64,000 nt of DNA. It comes from UBA4742 sp963785815 (lineage in GTDB: Bacteria; Actinomycetota; Acidimicrobiia; Acidimicrobiales; Acidimicrobilacustridaceae). The stretch is taken from assembly GCA_963785815.1 (NCBI GenBank), contig CAWAWN010000003.1, positions 372,001-436,000 on the forward strand, read 5' to 3'. Positions 51,074 through 59,144 of this stretch are shown here, piece by piece (position 1 is the stretch's first letter; the number at the start of each line of letters is the position of its first letter). The notes under the pieces were generated by a model. The model saw nothing but the letters and a program-made list of their open reading frames with translations, made no database searches and was not told the origin of the DNA. The position numbers were made by a program, and so were the translations under genes.

Positions 51074-52144
51074 GTGTTCGACCGACTCGACGACCTGGAG
51101 CGTGAGTTCGACCAGGTCGAAGCGCGCCTGGCCGACCCGAGCGTCCTGGCCGATCCCGGTCGCTACGCCGAGGTGGCCCGGCGCCACCACGAGCTGGAGG
51201 CCATCGTGTCGCGCACCCGGCGTCTGCGGGCCGCCCGCAGCGATCTCGAGGTGGCCCGCGAGCTGTACGCCGAGGCTTCGAGCGCCGACCGCGAGGTCCT
51301 GCGTGCCGACCTGGACGAGCTCGAGGCGCTCATCGAGCAGCTCGAGGGCGAGATCCGCCTCCTGCTGTTGCCCCGCGACCCCAACGACGAGAAGAACGTC
51401 ATCGTGGAGATCCGCGGCGCCGAGGGGGGCGAGGAGGCCAACCTGTTCGCCCGGGACCTGTTCGAGATGTACATGGCCTACGCCGCCCGCCAGGGCTGGA
51501 AGGTCGACGTGCTGAGCTCGAGCCCGTCGGACATGGGTGGGCTCAGCGACGTCACCTTCCTGGTCAAGGGCGACGGGGTGTGGACCAAGCTCAAGCACGA
51601 AGGCGGCCCCCACCGGGTGCAGCGGGTGCCGGTGACCGAGTCCCAGGGGCGGGTGCACACCTCCTCGGCCACGGTGACCGTGCTGCCCGAGGCGGAGGAG
51701 GTCGACGTCCACATCGATCCCAAGGACCTCGAGGTCGACGTGTACCGCTCGTCGGGCCCCGGCGGTCAGTCGGTCAACACCACCGACTCCGCCGTGCGCG
51801 TCACCCACCTGCCCACGGGCACGGTGGTGGCCATGCAGGACGAGAAGAGCCAGATCCAGAACCGGGCCAAGGCGATGCAGGTGCTGCGGGCCCGGCTGCT
51901 CAAGCTCGAGCAGGACCGCCAGAGCGCCGAGCTGTCCGACGCCCGGCGCGGCCAGGTGGGTGGGGGTGGGCGGTCGGAGAAGATCCGCACCTACAACGTG
52001 AAGCAGAACCGGGTCACCGACCACCGCATCAACCTCGACGTGTACAAGCTCGACAAGGTGCTCGCGGGCGAGCTGGACGAGATCGTCGACGCCCTGGTGG
52101 CCGACGAGCGTGCCCGCCAGCTCAGCGACCAGGGTTCCGGCTGA
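51074..52144 (+). CDS. prfA: Peptide chain release factor 1
   Basis: 356 residues from GTG. The stop-codon-reading tripeptide is Pro186-Val187-Thr188 (PxT of RF1, reading UAG and UAA), and the peptidyl-tRNA hydrolysis loop has GGQ at 230-232 in SSGPGGQSVNTTDSA. Its GGQ glutamine is the target of PrmC, encoded next. Leaderless start supported by TAGCCT. Confidence 0.95.
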   Translation: MFDRLDDLEREFDQVEARLADPSVLADPGRYAEVARRHHELEAIVSRTRRLRAARSDLEVARELYAEASSADREVLRADLDELEALIEQLEGEIRLLLLPRDPNDEKNVIVEIRGAEGGEEANLFARDLFEMYMAYAARQGWKVDVLSSSPSDMGGLSDVTFLVKGDGVWTKLKHEGGPHRVQRVPVTESQGRVHTSSATVTVLPEAEEVDVHIDPKDLEVDVYRSSGPGGQSVNTTDSAVRVTHLPTGTVVAMQDEKSQIQNRAKAMQVLRARLLKLEQDRQSAELSDARRGQVGGGGRSEKIRTYNVKQNRVTDHRINLDVYKLDKVLAGELDEIVDALVADERARQLSDQGSG

Positions 52145-53075
52145 GTGGGCGACCCAGCCGGTTCCGGCGGGCCGGGGCCGGACGCCACGGTGGCCTGGCG
52201 GCTGCTGCTGGCCGACGTCGACCGCCGTCTGGGTCAGGCGGGGGTCGCCAACCCGGCGGTGGAGGCCCGCCGCCTGGTCGAGGAGGCGTCGGGGTGCGCG
52301 GCGGCCGAGCTCGCCCGGGCGCTGGACCGCCCGGCCCCCCAGCGCGGCATGGCCCGCCTCGACGACATGCTCGAGCGACGGATCGGCGGGGAGCCGCTGC
52401 AGTACGTGTTGGGCAGCTGGGGGTTCCGCACCCTGGACCTGATGGTCGACCGGCGCGTGCTCGATCCCGCGACCCGAGACCGAGGTGGTGGTGGGCGAGG
52501 CGCTGGCCGAGCTGGACCGGCTGCGAGCCGGGACGGCGACGTCCCGGCGGTCGCTGCGGGTGGTCGACCTGGGCACCGGCTCCGGGGCGGTGGCGCTGTC
52601 GGTGGCCGCCGAGCGGGATCGGGTCGAGATCTGGGCCACCGACGCCTCGGGGGACGCGCTGGACGTGGCTCGGGCCAACCTGGCCGCCTCGGGCATGCGA
52701 GGCGCGGCGGTGCGCCTGGTCCAGGGCTCGTGGTTCGAGGCGTTGCCTCGCGAGCTGGCCGGTGCCGTCGATCTGGTGGTGAGCAACCCGCCGTACGTGG
52801 CCGAGGCCGATCCGTTGCCCGACGAGGTGGCTCGATGGGAGCCCGGCTCGGCGCTGGTGGCCGGCCCGGTCGGCACCGAGTGCCTCGAGCACCTGATGCG
52901 CCAGGCGCCTCGGTGGTTGGCCCGGCCCGGTGCGCTGGTGCTGGAGCTGGCGCCCCAGCAGGCCCCGGCCATGGTCCGGCTCGCCCGCCAGGTCGGCTAC
53001 GTCGACGTCGAGGTGCGCGACGACCTGACCGGCCGACCGCGGGCGCTGGTGGCCCGGGTGCAGCCCGGTGGCTGA
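52145..53075 (+). CDS. prmC: Release-factor glutamine methyltransferase PrmC (frame broken by one extra base)
   Basis: From GTG right after the prfA stop. First part (52145 to ~52462) holds the N-terminal helical domain, ending GGEPLQYVLGSWGFRTLDLMVDRRVL. The expected IPRPETEVVVGEALAEL appears only in the next frame (52464 onward), followed by the SAM motif VVDLGTGSGAVALSVA and the catalytic SNPPYVAEADPL. Deleting G52463 restores a continuous ~310-residue protein. Family role: N5-methylates the Gln of the release-factor GGQ. The broken frame may be an assembly error, because loss of PrmC normally impairs growth. Confidence 0.85.
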
Positions 53076-53093
53076 GCCCGGCGGGGACCCGAG

Positions 53094-53852
53094 TCAGGTC
53101 GTGGTGAAGTGCAGGCTGTTGAGCACGGCCTGGAACTCGCTGTCGGCGGGATCGCCCTGGTAGATCGACAGCGTCTCGATCACGTACAGCTCGTCTCCCT
53201 TCAGGAACAACATGGCGTTCTCGTAGCCGTTGCCGCCCTGGAAGGTGATCCGGTTGATCTTGAACTCGATGGCCGGATAGCCCTGGAAGCTGGTCTGGGT
53301 GCGGCTCTCGATGAAGCCGCCGTCGGCCGCCATCTTGGCGTCACCCAGCCGCGACACCGTGTCCTCGCCGGTCTCACCCGGGTTGGCGTGGACCTTGCCG
53401 TAGAGGACGTAGATCTGGGTGTCGATGCTGGGCGCCTGCCCCACGGTGGCCAGCCAGCCGGTGAGCTGGCCGTTGTCGGCCGGGGCGAAGGCGACCGAGG
53501 TGGCGGCGGCGGTGGGGGGCAGGCTCACGGTGAAGCCGCCCTCGGGATCGGTCACCGTCTTCCAACCGTTGGTCGTGCCCTTGATGCCGATCTTGGCGAC
53601 GGCCTTGTTGACCGCGCTGCTGCCGGAGACGACGTGCAGGGCCAGGGCTCCGATGGCCAGCACCAGCACGATGAGCACGCCCACCAGCGCCAAGCTGCCC
53701 ATGCCCCGCTTCTTGACGGGCGCGGTGGCCCGCGGCACCCCGCTGGCCGCGGGCGTCTCGACGGTGCCGTCCATCACGTAGCCGCACAGGCGGCAGGTGC
53801 CGGGCGGCTCCTTGTGGGTGGCTCCGCAGGACGGGCATCGGTTCTTGGCCAT
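53094..53852 (-). CDS. Zinc-ribbon membrane protein with extracytoplasmic domain
   Basis: 252 residues. N-terminal zinc ribbon (CPSCGATHKEPPGTCRLCG; Cys6, Cys9, Cys20, Cys23), a linker, one membrane helix (~53-74), then a ~170-residue domain (GFTVSLPPTAAATSVAF, GYPAIEFKINRITFQGG, AMLFLKGDELYVIETLSIYQGDP) resembling the PsbP/MOG1-like fold of small secreted actinobacterial proteins. Function unknown. Its ribosome site is GGGAG before the ATG. Convergent with prmC. Confidence 0.7.
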   Translation of the reverse strand: MAKNRCPSCGATHKEPPGTCRLCGYVMDGTVETPAASGVPRATAPVKKRGMGSLALVGVLIVLVLAIGALALHVVSGSSAVNKAVAKIGIKGTTNGWKTVTDPEGGFTVSLPPTAAATSVAFAPADNGQLTGWLATVGQAPSIDTQIYVLYGKVHANPGETGEDTVSRLGDAKMAADGGFIESRTQTSFQGYPAIEFKINRITFQGGNGYENAMLFLKGDELYVIETLSIYQGDPADSEFQAVLNSLHFTTT

Positions 53853-53950
53853 CGGGTGAGACTCCCACCGGTTGGGTGCGAAACGTCGAGATCGGGACGG
53901 TTCCGTCCTAGATCGGCACGGCGACGGACCCACTGCAGCAATCGCGGCAA

Positions 53951-53986
53951 CAAAAAGCTAGCAAGTCCGCCCCGAGGCGGTCGGAC
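53951..53986 (-). terminator. Intrinsic terminator of the alcohol dehydrogenase gene
   Basis: Minus-strand GTCCG...CGGAC hairpin followed by TTGCTAGCTTTTTG, just after the stop codon. One of the few T-run terminators here. Confidence 0.6.
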
Positions 53987-53987
53987 A

Positions 53988-55046
53988 TCAGCCGGGCTCG
54001 ACCAGGATCTTGGCGTGGGCGTCGGGGTGGGCCAGCTCGTCGAAGGCGCCCGGGACGCCCTCGATGGGCACCCGTCCGGTGACCAGCGGGGACACGTCCA
54101 GCTCGCCCTCGGCGATCCGCCGCAACGTCTCGGCGAACTCCATCGGGTCGTAGCCCAGCACGAACTGGAGGTTCAGCTCCTTGCCCACGGCCAGCATGGG
54201 GCGGACGGTGTCGGGCTGCATGCACACCCCCACCACCAGGATCTGGGAGTTGCGCGGGGCGTCGACCATGGCCGCGTCGAGCATGCCGGGCGCGCCGACG
54301 GCCTCGAACACGACCATGGGCAGCCGCGAGCCGAGCCGACGCCAGGCGTCGATGGCCGGTTCGACGGACGGGTCGACCGATTCGTGGGCGCCCATGGTCA
54401 GGGCCAGGGCGCGGCGCATGGGGGAGTAGTCGGCGGCCACGATGGGCTCGACCCCGGCCCGGGCCAGGGCGGCGATGACGGCCAGCCCGACCGGTCCGGC
54501 CCCGAGCACGACCGCGGCCTGCCCGGCCGCGACCCGTGACCGGTTCACTGCGTGCAGGCCCACGGCCATCGGCTCGGTGAGCGCCGCTCGCCACGGTTCC
54601 AGGGCGTTGGGGACGTCCATGCACAGCAGGTCGTTGAGCACCATCAGCTCGCCGTAGCCGCCGGGGTACTGGTTCGAGTAGCCGACCGCGTGCAGCCCGT
54701 CGGCGCCGAAGGCGACGGGCAACGAGACGACGACGTCGCCCACCCCGTGGTTGGCGCCGCCACCCACCAGATCGGGTCCCAGCTCGACCACCTCGGCCGC
54801 GAACTCGTGGCCCATGACCACGTCGTGGGCCAGGTCCATCATCTGGGGCGACGGCATGCCGTCGCCGGAGGTTCGAGCCGCCTCGTCGGACAGGGCCACG
54901 AGCTGGTCGCCGTGGGCCAGGGCGTGCAGGTCGGATCCACAGATCCCACAGGCGAGCGTGCGCACCAGCAGCTGCCCGTCACCCGGCCGCGGATCGGCCA
55001 CCTCGTCCACCACCAGCGCCCCACCCCGCATCACGGCTGCCTTCAT
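53988..55046 (-). CDS. Zinc-dependent alcohol dehydrogenase-like protein (MDR)
   Basis: 352 residues. GroES-like catalytic domain with CGICGSDLHALAHGD (zinc Cys33) and MGHEFAAEVVELGPD (His-Glu), then NAD(P)-binding VVLGAGPVGLAVIAALARAG. The four-Cys structural zinc lobe is absent. Members oxidise sugars, polyols or threonine; the substrate cannot be told. A TAGGAT box lies ~28 nt upstream of the ATG. Divergent from a cNMP-binding gene, with R80 repeat copy 5 between them. Confidence 0.85.
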   Translation of the reverse strand: MKAAVMRGGALVVDEVADPRPGDGQLLVRTLACGICGSDLHALAHGDQLVALSDEAARTSGDGMPSPQMMDLAHDVVMGHEFAAEVVELGPDLVGGGANHGVGDVVVSLPVAFGADGLHAVGYSNQYPGGYGELMVLNDLLCMDVPNALEPWRAALTEPMAVGLHAVNRSRVAAGQAAVVLGAGPVGLAVIAALARAGVEPIVAADYSPMRRALALTMGAHESVDPSVEPAIDAWRRLGSRLPMVVFEAVGAPGMLDAAMVDAPRNSQILVVGVCMQPDTVRPMLAVGKELNLQFVLGYDPMEFAETLRRIAEGELDVSPLVTGRVPIEGVPGAFDELAHPDAHAKILVEPG

Positions 55047-55111
55047 GGATCCCCCGATCGTGGCTGTGGCGCGCATCCTAGGTCTCGGGCGGGTAGGTCG
55101 AGGAAGGCGCA

Positions 55112-55190
55112 GCCCGCCAGGGCGGAGCCCCTGGAGCGATGAGACCCGGATGGCGTAGCGCCCGCAGGGAGGCTCGCCGACCGAAGGGCC
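55112..55190 (+). repeat. Intergenic repeat family R80, copy 5
   Basis: Same family; core hairpin is GGCG-TAG-CGCC and the following stem CCC-GCA-GGG (CCC-GCC-GGG in the others). It ends 7 nt before the -10 box of the cNMP gene. Confidence 0.85.
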
Positions 55191-55196
55191 AGTAAG

Positions 55197-55202
55197 TAAG
55201 GT
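55197..55202 (+). promoter_or_regulatory. -10 box of leaderless cNMP-binding gene
   Basis: TAAGGT, 7 nt before the ATG at 55210. Confidence 0.55.
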
Positions 55203-55209
55203 CCTCTTC

Positions 55210-55629
55210 ATGTTCGGGAACAGGAAGAAGGCGGTCGACGGGGTCGGGAAGCTGGCCGGGGTGCCGTTCTTCGACGGGTTCTCGCCCGACGAGCTCCAGC
55301 GCGTGGCCGAGCTGGCCGACGACGTCGAGGCCGAGCCGGGCGCCGTGCTCGTCGACCAGGGTCGGGTGGGCCAGGAGTGCTTCGTGATCCTCGACGGCCA
55401 GGCCAGCGTGTACGTCTCGGGCGAGCACGTGGCCACCTCGGGCCCCGGCTCGATGGTGGGCGAGATGGCGCTGGTCGAGCACAAGCCCCGCAACGCCACC
55501 GTGGTGGCCGACACCCCGATGAAGCTGATCGCGTTCGACACCAAGGCGTTCAAGCAGCTGCTCGAGGAGATGCCCAAGGCACACGACCGGGTCATGGAGG
55601 TCCTGGCCGCCCGCCTGCGCCCGAGCTGA
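55210..55629 (+). CDS. Stand-alone cyclic-nucleotide-binding domain protein
   Basis: 139 residues, one cNMP-binding domain. The phosphate-binding cassette GSMVGEMALVEHKPRNATVVAD contains the Glu and Arg needed to bind cAMP/cGMP. No helix-turn-helix follows, so it is not a CRP-type regulator; it may gate a partner protein. Starts leaderless from ATG. Structured element B lies downstream. Confidence 0.85.
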   Translation: MFGNRKKAVDGVGKLAGVPFFDGFSPDELQRVAELADDVEAEPGAVLVDQGRVGQECFVILDGQASVYVSGEHVATSGPGSMVGEMALVEHKPRNATVVADTPMKLIAFDTKAFKQLLEEMPKAHDRVMEVLAARLRPS

Positions 55630-55638
55630 GCCTGAGGA

Positions 55639-55709
55639 GGTGCGCCGACAGGCGCACCGACCCATGCGGTCGGGCGGTGTCCGACCGCATGGGAGCGAGG
55701 ATCGGACGA
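55639..55709 (+). repeat. Structured repeat element B
   Basis: Hairpin GGTGCGCC-GACA-GGCGCACC (55639-55658), then a perfect 13-bp stem (55661-55673 / 55681-55693) with loop GCGGTGT and tail AGCGAGGATCGGACGAAG. Loop and tail match element A; the stem sequence differs. Confidence 0.7.
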
Positions 55710-55766
55710 AGTCTTCCCCGCCGCCCCCGCTTCTGTCCGCGCGGGCCCGTCGGGCCTGTCAGCTAC

Positions 55767-57260
55767 TCAGGCCAGCAACTCGACCTCGCCGCCGCCCGAC
55801 AGCCGGGCCGGGCGGCCCACGCACTCGGTCGACTCCAGCTCGGCCAGGGTGGACGGGTCACGACCCGACCCCCAGGTGCGACCGCCGTCGGGGGTGAGCA
55901 GGGCGTAGAGGGCACGTTCGGCCTCGCCGTCGCGGGCGTGGACGACCGTGTAGCTCTCGACCTCGACGGGGCCCTCGTAGCCGTCGGCGGCCGGGCGGGA
56001 CGGGGTCTGGTCGACCTGGGCCTGCACGTCGTCGCCTCGGTATCCGGCCGCCGGGGGCGTGGTGGTGTAGACGCCGAAAGCGTGCTTGGTGGTGTAGCCG
56101 CCGTTGGCGCTGCACAGCCCGACGGTCCCGGGGTCCTCACGCAGGCGTTGGGCCAGGGTGGCGATGGCATGGCTCGGGTAGTTGTTCCACGGGCCGCCGG
56201 CGAAGCTCATCCCGCCGGTCACCGTCAGCGGCCGGTCCAGGCCCAGGCCCAGCTCGGCGGCCGCGATCTGCACGGCCGAGGGGAAGCACGAGTAGAGGTC
56301 GATGTAGGCCAGGTCGTCCACGCCCACCCCGGCCAGCTCGAGGGCCCGCGCGCCGGCCAGGCGCATGGCCGGCGACGAGCACAGGTCGAACCGGTTGGAC
56401 AGGAACCAGTGGTCGTGCGCGTCGGTGCCCGCCACCGGGAACACCCACCGGTCGGTGGGGACGCCCATCGACCGCGCCGCCTCGACGGAGGACAGGATGA
56501 GACCTGCCCCCTGCTCGACGTTGTTGTTGGAGTTCATGACCTTGGTGTACGGGTACGAGATCATCCGGTTGGCCGGCGTGGGGGTGGCGATCTCGTCGGC
56601 CGTGCTGGCCTGCTGGATCCAGGCGTTGGGGTTGGTGGCCGCCACCTGGCTGAAGTCGGACCACAGCTGGGCCGCCTGGCGGCGCTGCTCGTCGGGGCTA
56701 CGACCGGCGGCGGCCCCCAACGCCACCTCGAACATCGGGTAGACCGTGACCGGCAGCATCACGCCGCGCTCGACCTCGAAGGGCGACGAGAGGGGCGTGT
56801 CGTCGCCCAACGAGACCGTCGGGGTGGTGTCGTCGCTCTGGGTCGTCCAGGTCAGCGCCCGTCCCTCGGCCCGGGCCTGGTTCCGCGACCGCCAGGCCTC
56901 GGCCCCGGTGATGATCACCACGTCGGCCCGGCCGGCCGCGATGTCGGCGGCCGACATGTTCACCAGGGTCTGCACGTAGTTGCCGCCCATGACCGTGTAC
57001 AGGGTCTGGCGTGGGGTGGCCCCCACCCGCTCGCCCACCAGCGCTCCCGGGTCGCCGTAGCGCCACGAGAGCAGGCGCGACACCCGGATCGAATCGGCGC
57101 GGGCCAGCACGTCCCGCCCACCGCTGTCGGCCTCGGCCCGGCGCAGGGCCTCGACCATCAGGTCGACCGGCTCGAGCACCTCGGCCCCGCGGTCCACCCG
57201 CTGGCTGAGCTGGCCAACCCCGATCAGGACGGGGGTGCGGGGGTCGAGGGGGTCGGGCAT
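55767..57260 (-). CDS. Thiolase-like protein (acetyl-CoA acetyltransferase family, Cys-lacking)
   Basis: 497 residues, ATG with AGGAG upstream. Thiolase fold with ADVVIITGAEAWRSRNQA, YIDLYSCFPSAVQIAAAELGLG, and the C-terminal SANGGYTTKHAFGVYTT. At the position of the usual nucleophilic Cys (QCSSG) it reads GGNYVQTLVNMSAAD, so no Cys-based condensation is expected. Similar proteins are common in actinobacteria and are linked to lipid or steroid metabolism, perhaps as retro-aldol or scaffold subunits. Confidence 0.8.
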   Translation of the reverse strand: MPDPLDPRTPVLIGVGQLSQRVDRGAEVLEPVDLMVEALRRAEADSGGRDVLARADSIRVSRLLSWRYGDPGALVGERVGATPRQTLYTVMGGNYVQTLVNMSAADIAAGRADVVIITGAEAWRSRNQARAEGRALTWTTQSDDTTPTVSLGDDTPLSSPFEVERGVMLPVTVYPMFEVALGAAAGRSPDEQRRQAAQLWSDFSQVAATNPNAWIQQASTADEIATPTPANRMISYPYTKVMNSNNNVEQGAGLILSSVEAARSMGVPTDRWVFPVAGTDAHDHWFLSNRFDLCSSPAMRLAGARALELAGVGVDDLAYIDLYSCFPSAVQIAAAELGLGLDRPLTVTGGMSFAGGPWNNYPSHAIATLAQRLREDPGTVGLCSANGGYTTKHAFGVYTTTPPAAGYRGDDVQAQVDQTPSRPAADGYEGPVEVESYTVVHARDGEAERALYALLTPDGGRTWGSGRDPSTLAELESTECVGRPARLSGGGEVELLA

Positions 57261-57329
57261 GGTCGTCTCCTGGTGCGTGGCTCCGGGGGAGCAGGGCGCG
57301 GCGACCCTAGCGGGATACGCGGGCCTCAC

Positions 57330-57335
57330 TACACT
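57330..57335 (+). promoter_or_regulatory. -10 box placing the phosphatase start at an ATC codon
   Basis: TACACT followed by 6 nt (CCTCGG) and then ATC at 57342, the same geometry as the leaderless ATG/GTG genes in this window. Confidence 0.55.
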
Positions 57336-57341
57336 CCTCGG

Positions 57342-57890
57342 ATCGACATCCTGATCCTCTGCACGGGCAACACCTGCCGCTCACCCATGGCCGAAGCCCT
57401 GTTGCGGGCCACGGTGGCCCAACGGGGCGCCGACGCCACCGTGAGCTCGGCCGGCCGGGTGTCCGACGGCCAGCCGGCCACCGACACGGCGGTGGACACC
57501 ATGGCCGAGCGGGGCCTCGACATCTCCGGCCACCTGAGCCGGCGCATGACGCCCACCATGCTCGACTCCGCTGACCTGATCGTGGCCATGACCCGCGAGC
57601 ACGTGCGCGAGGCGGCCGTGCTTTGGCCCGACTGCTACCCGCGGTCGTTCACCCTCAAGGAGCTGGTGCGCCGCGGGGAGGACGAGGGCCCCCGCGCCGA
57701 GGGCGACGCCCTCGAGGACTGGATGGCCCGCCTGCACAAGGGACGGCGGCCGCTGGACCACCTGGGGGCGTCCCCCGACGACGACGTGGCCGATCCGGTC
57801 GGGCAGGGGGCTCGGGTCTACGAGCTGACGGCCATCGAGCTGGAGGACCTCACCACCCGGTTGGCCGACCTGCTCTGGCCACCGCGCTGA
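57342..57890 (+). CDS. Low-molecular-weight protein tyrosine phosphatase family (no ATG/GTG/TTG start)
   Basis: 182 residues if started at ATC 57342. The N-terminus reads (M)DILILCTGNTCRSPMAEALL: the catalytic loop CTGNTCRS starts at residue 7. Asp-Pro motif DDDVADPVGQG supplies the general acid. It dephosphorylates protein tyrosines; the WecA-like gene next door suggests envelope polysaccharide control (Wzb-type). The first canonical in-frame start (ATG 57387) comes after the active-site loop, so an ATC (or CTG 57351) start is needed for a working enzyme. Confidence 0.85.
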   Translation: MDILILCTGNTCRSPMAEALLRATVAQRGADATVSSAGRVSDGQPATDTAVDTMAERGLDISGHLSRRMTPTMLDSADLIVAMTREHVREAAVLWPDCYPRSFTLKELVRRGEDEGPRAEGDALEDWMARLHKGRRPLDHLGASPDDDVADPVGQGARVYELTAIELEDLTTRLADLLWPPR

Positions 57891-57923
57891 TGCCACGGTC
57901 CCGCTGATGTCGCCGGTGCGCTG

Positions 57924-59135
57924 ATGCCGCCGCTGGCCGACTACGCCATCGTGCTGGTGGTGGTCATGGTGACCACCTTCGTGGCCATGCCCCTGGTGCT
58001 GCGGTTGGCGGTGCGCATCGGCGCGGTGGTGAGCCCCGACGAGCGCCGCGTCCACGAGCGCCCGACGCCGTTGCTCGGCGGCGTGGGCATGCTGGTCGGC
58101 TTCCTGGCCGGCATGGCCGTGGCCTGGCGCCTGCACGCCTTCGGGTCGATCTTCGACAACAACACCGAGCCACTGGGCCTGGTCATCGCGGCCGTGCTCA
58201 TCCTGGGCGTGGGGGTCATCGACGACCTGCGCGAGGTCTCGGCGCCGGCCAAGGTGGCGGGGATCGTGCTCGCCGCCAGCGTCCTGGTGCTGTCGGGCAT
58301 CAGCATCCTGTCGTTGCGCATCCCGTTCGTCAGCACCTTCATCCTCGACCCCAACTGGGCCTACCTGGTGAGCGTGATGTGGGTGCTGGGCATGACCAAC
58401 GCCATCAACATCATCGACGGGCTCGATGGGCTGGCTGGCGGCATCGTGGCCATCGCCGCCGCCGCCTTCTTCCTCTACGCGCAGCAGCTGGGGCGCGAGG
58501 GGGCCCTGCAACCCGGCAACATCGGCCCGCTCATCGCCGTGGTGGTGCTGGGCATGTGCCTGGGCTTCCTGCCCCACAACGTGCACCCGGCCAAGATCTT
58601 CATGGGCGACGGCGGCGCGCTGCTCCTCGGCCTGCTCATGGCCGCCTCCACCATGGTGGTGGGCGGGCGCACCGACACCCCGGTGAGCGGGCAGTCGTTC
58701 TTCTTCTTCGCCCCGGTGTTCATCCCGCTGGTGATCCTGGGTGTGCCCATCGTCGACACCATCTTCGCCATCCTGCGCCGGACCCGGACGCGCAGCGGCC
58801 TGGCCACCGCTGACAAGGACCACCTCCACCACCGGCTCATGCGCCTGGGCCACGGCCACCGGCGCAGCGTGTTCATCCTCTGGGGGTGGACGGCGCTGCT
58901 GTCGGGCCTGGTCCTGTACCCGGCCTACACCCACAAGGGCGACGGGGTGGCACCGTTCGGCATCGCCGCGCTCGGGTTGGCGCTCTACACGCTGCTGCAC
59001 CCGGGGGTGCGGGAGGTCCGCCGGGCCGAGCACGACGCGGCGCGCGCCGCCCACGAGCGCTCGGCCGACGAGGCCCTCACCGGCCTCGAGCACCCGGAAC
59101 CCACCGAGCGTCCGGCTCCGGCGGAGCGTTCGTAG
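57924..59135 (+). CDS. MraY/WecA-like undecaprenyl-phosphate sugar-1-phosphate transferase
   Basis: 403 residues with ~11 membrane helices. Conserved cytoplasmic motifs: SPDERRVHERPTPLLGGVGM, GVIDDLREVSAPAKV (Asp-Asp), NAINIIDGLDGLAGG, KIFMGDGGALLLG, and HLHHRLMRLGH. It transfers a HexNAc-1-phosphate to undecaprenyl phosphate, the first step for arabinogalactan-type linkers or other glycopolymers. The C-terminal tail is Glu/Arg-rich. WecA in mycobacteria (Rv1302) also lies just before the atp operon, as it does here. Confidence 0.9.
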   Translation: MPPLADYAIVLVVVMVTTFVAMPLVLRLAVRIGAVVSPDERRVHERPTPLLGGVGMLVGFLAGMAVAWRLHAFGSIFDNNTEPLGLVIAAVLILGVGVIDDLREVSAPAKVAGIVLAASVLVLSGISILSLRIPFVSTFILDPNWAYLVSVMWVLGMTNAINIIDGLDGLAGGIVAIAAAAFFLYAQQLGREGALQPGNIGPLIAVVVLGMCLGFLPHNVHPAKIFMGDGGALLLGLLMAASTMVVGGRTDTPVSGQSFFFFAPVFIPLVILGVPIVDTIFAILRRTRTRSGLATADKDHLHHRLMRLGHGHRRSVFILWGWTALLSGLVLYPAYTHKGDGVAPFGIAALGLALYTLLHPGVREVRRAEHDAARAAHERSADEALTGLEHPEPTERPAPAERS

Positions 59136-59138
59136 ACT
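59133..59138 (+). promoter_or_regulatory. -10 box placing the peroxiredoxin start at an ATC codon
   Basis: TAGACT, 6 nt (TCTCCC), then ATC at 59145, in frame with the ATG at 59157. Confidence 0.5.
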
Positions 59139-59144
59139 TCTCCC

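Noticed and set aside
55210..55629. CRP-type transcription factor
   Set aside because: The protein ends right after the cNMP domain; there is no DNA-binding helix-turn-helix.
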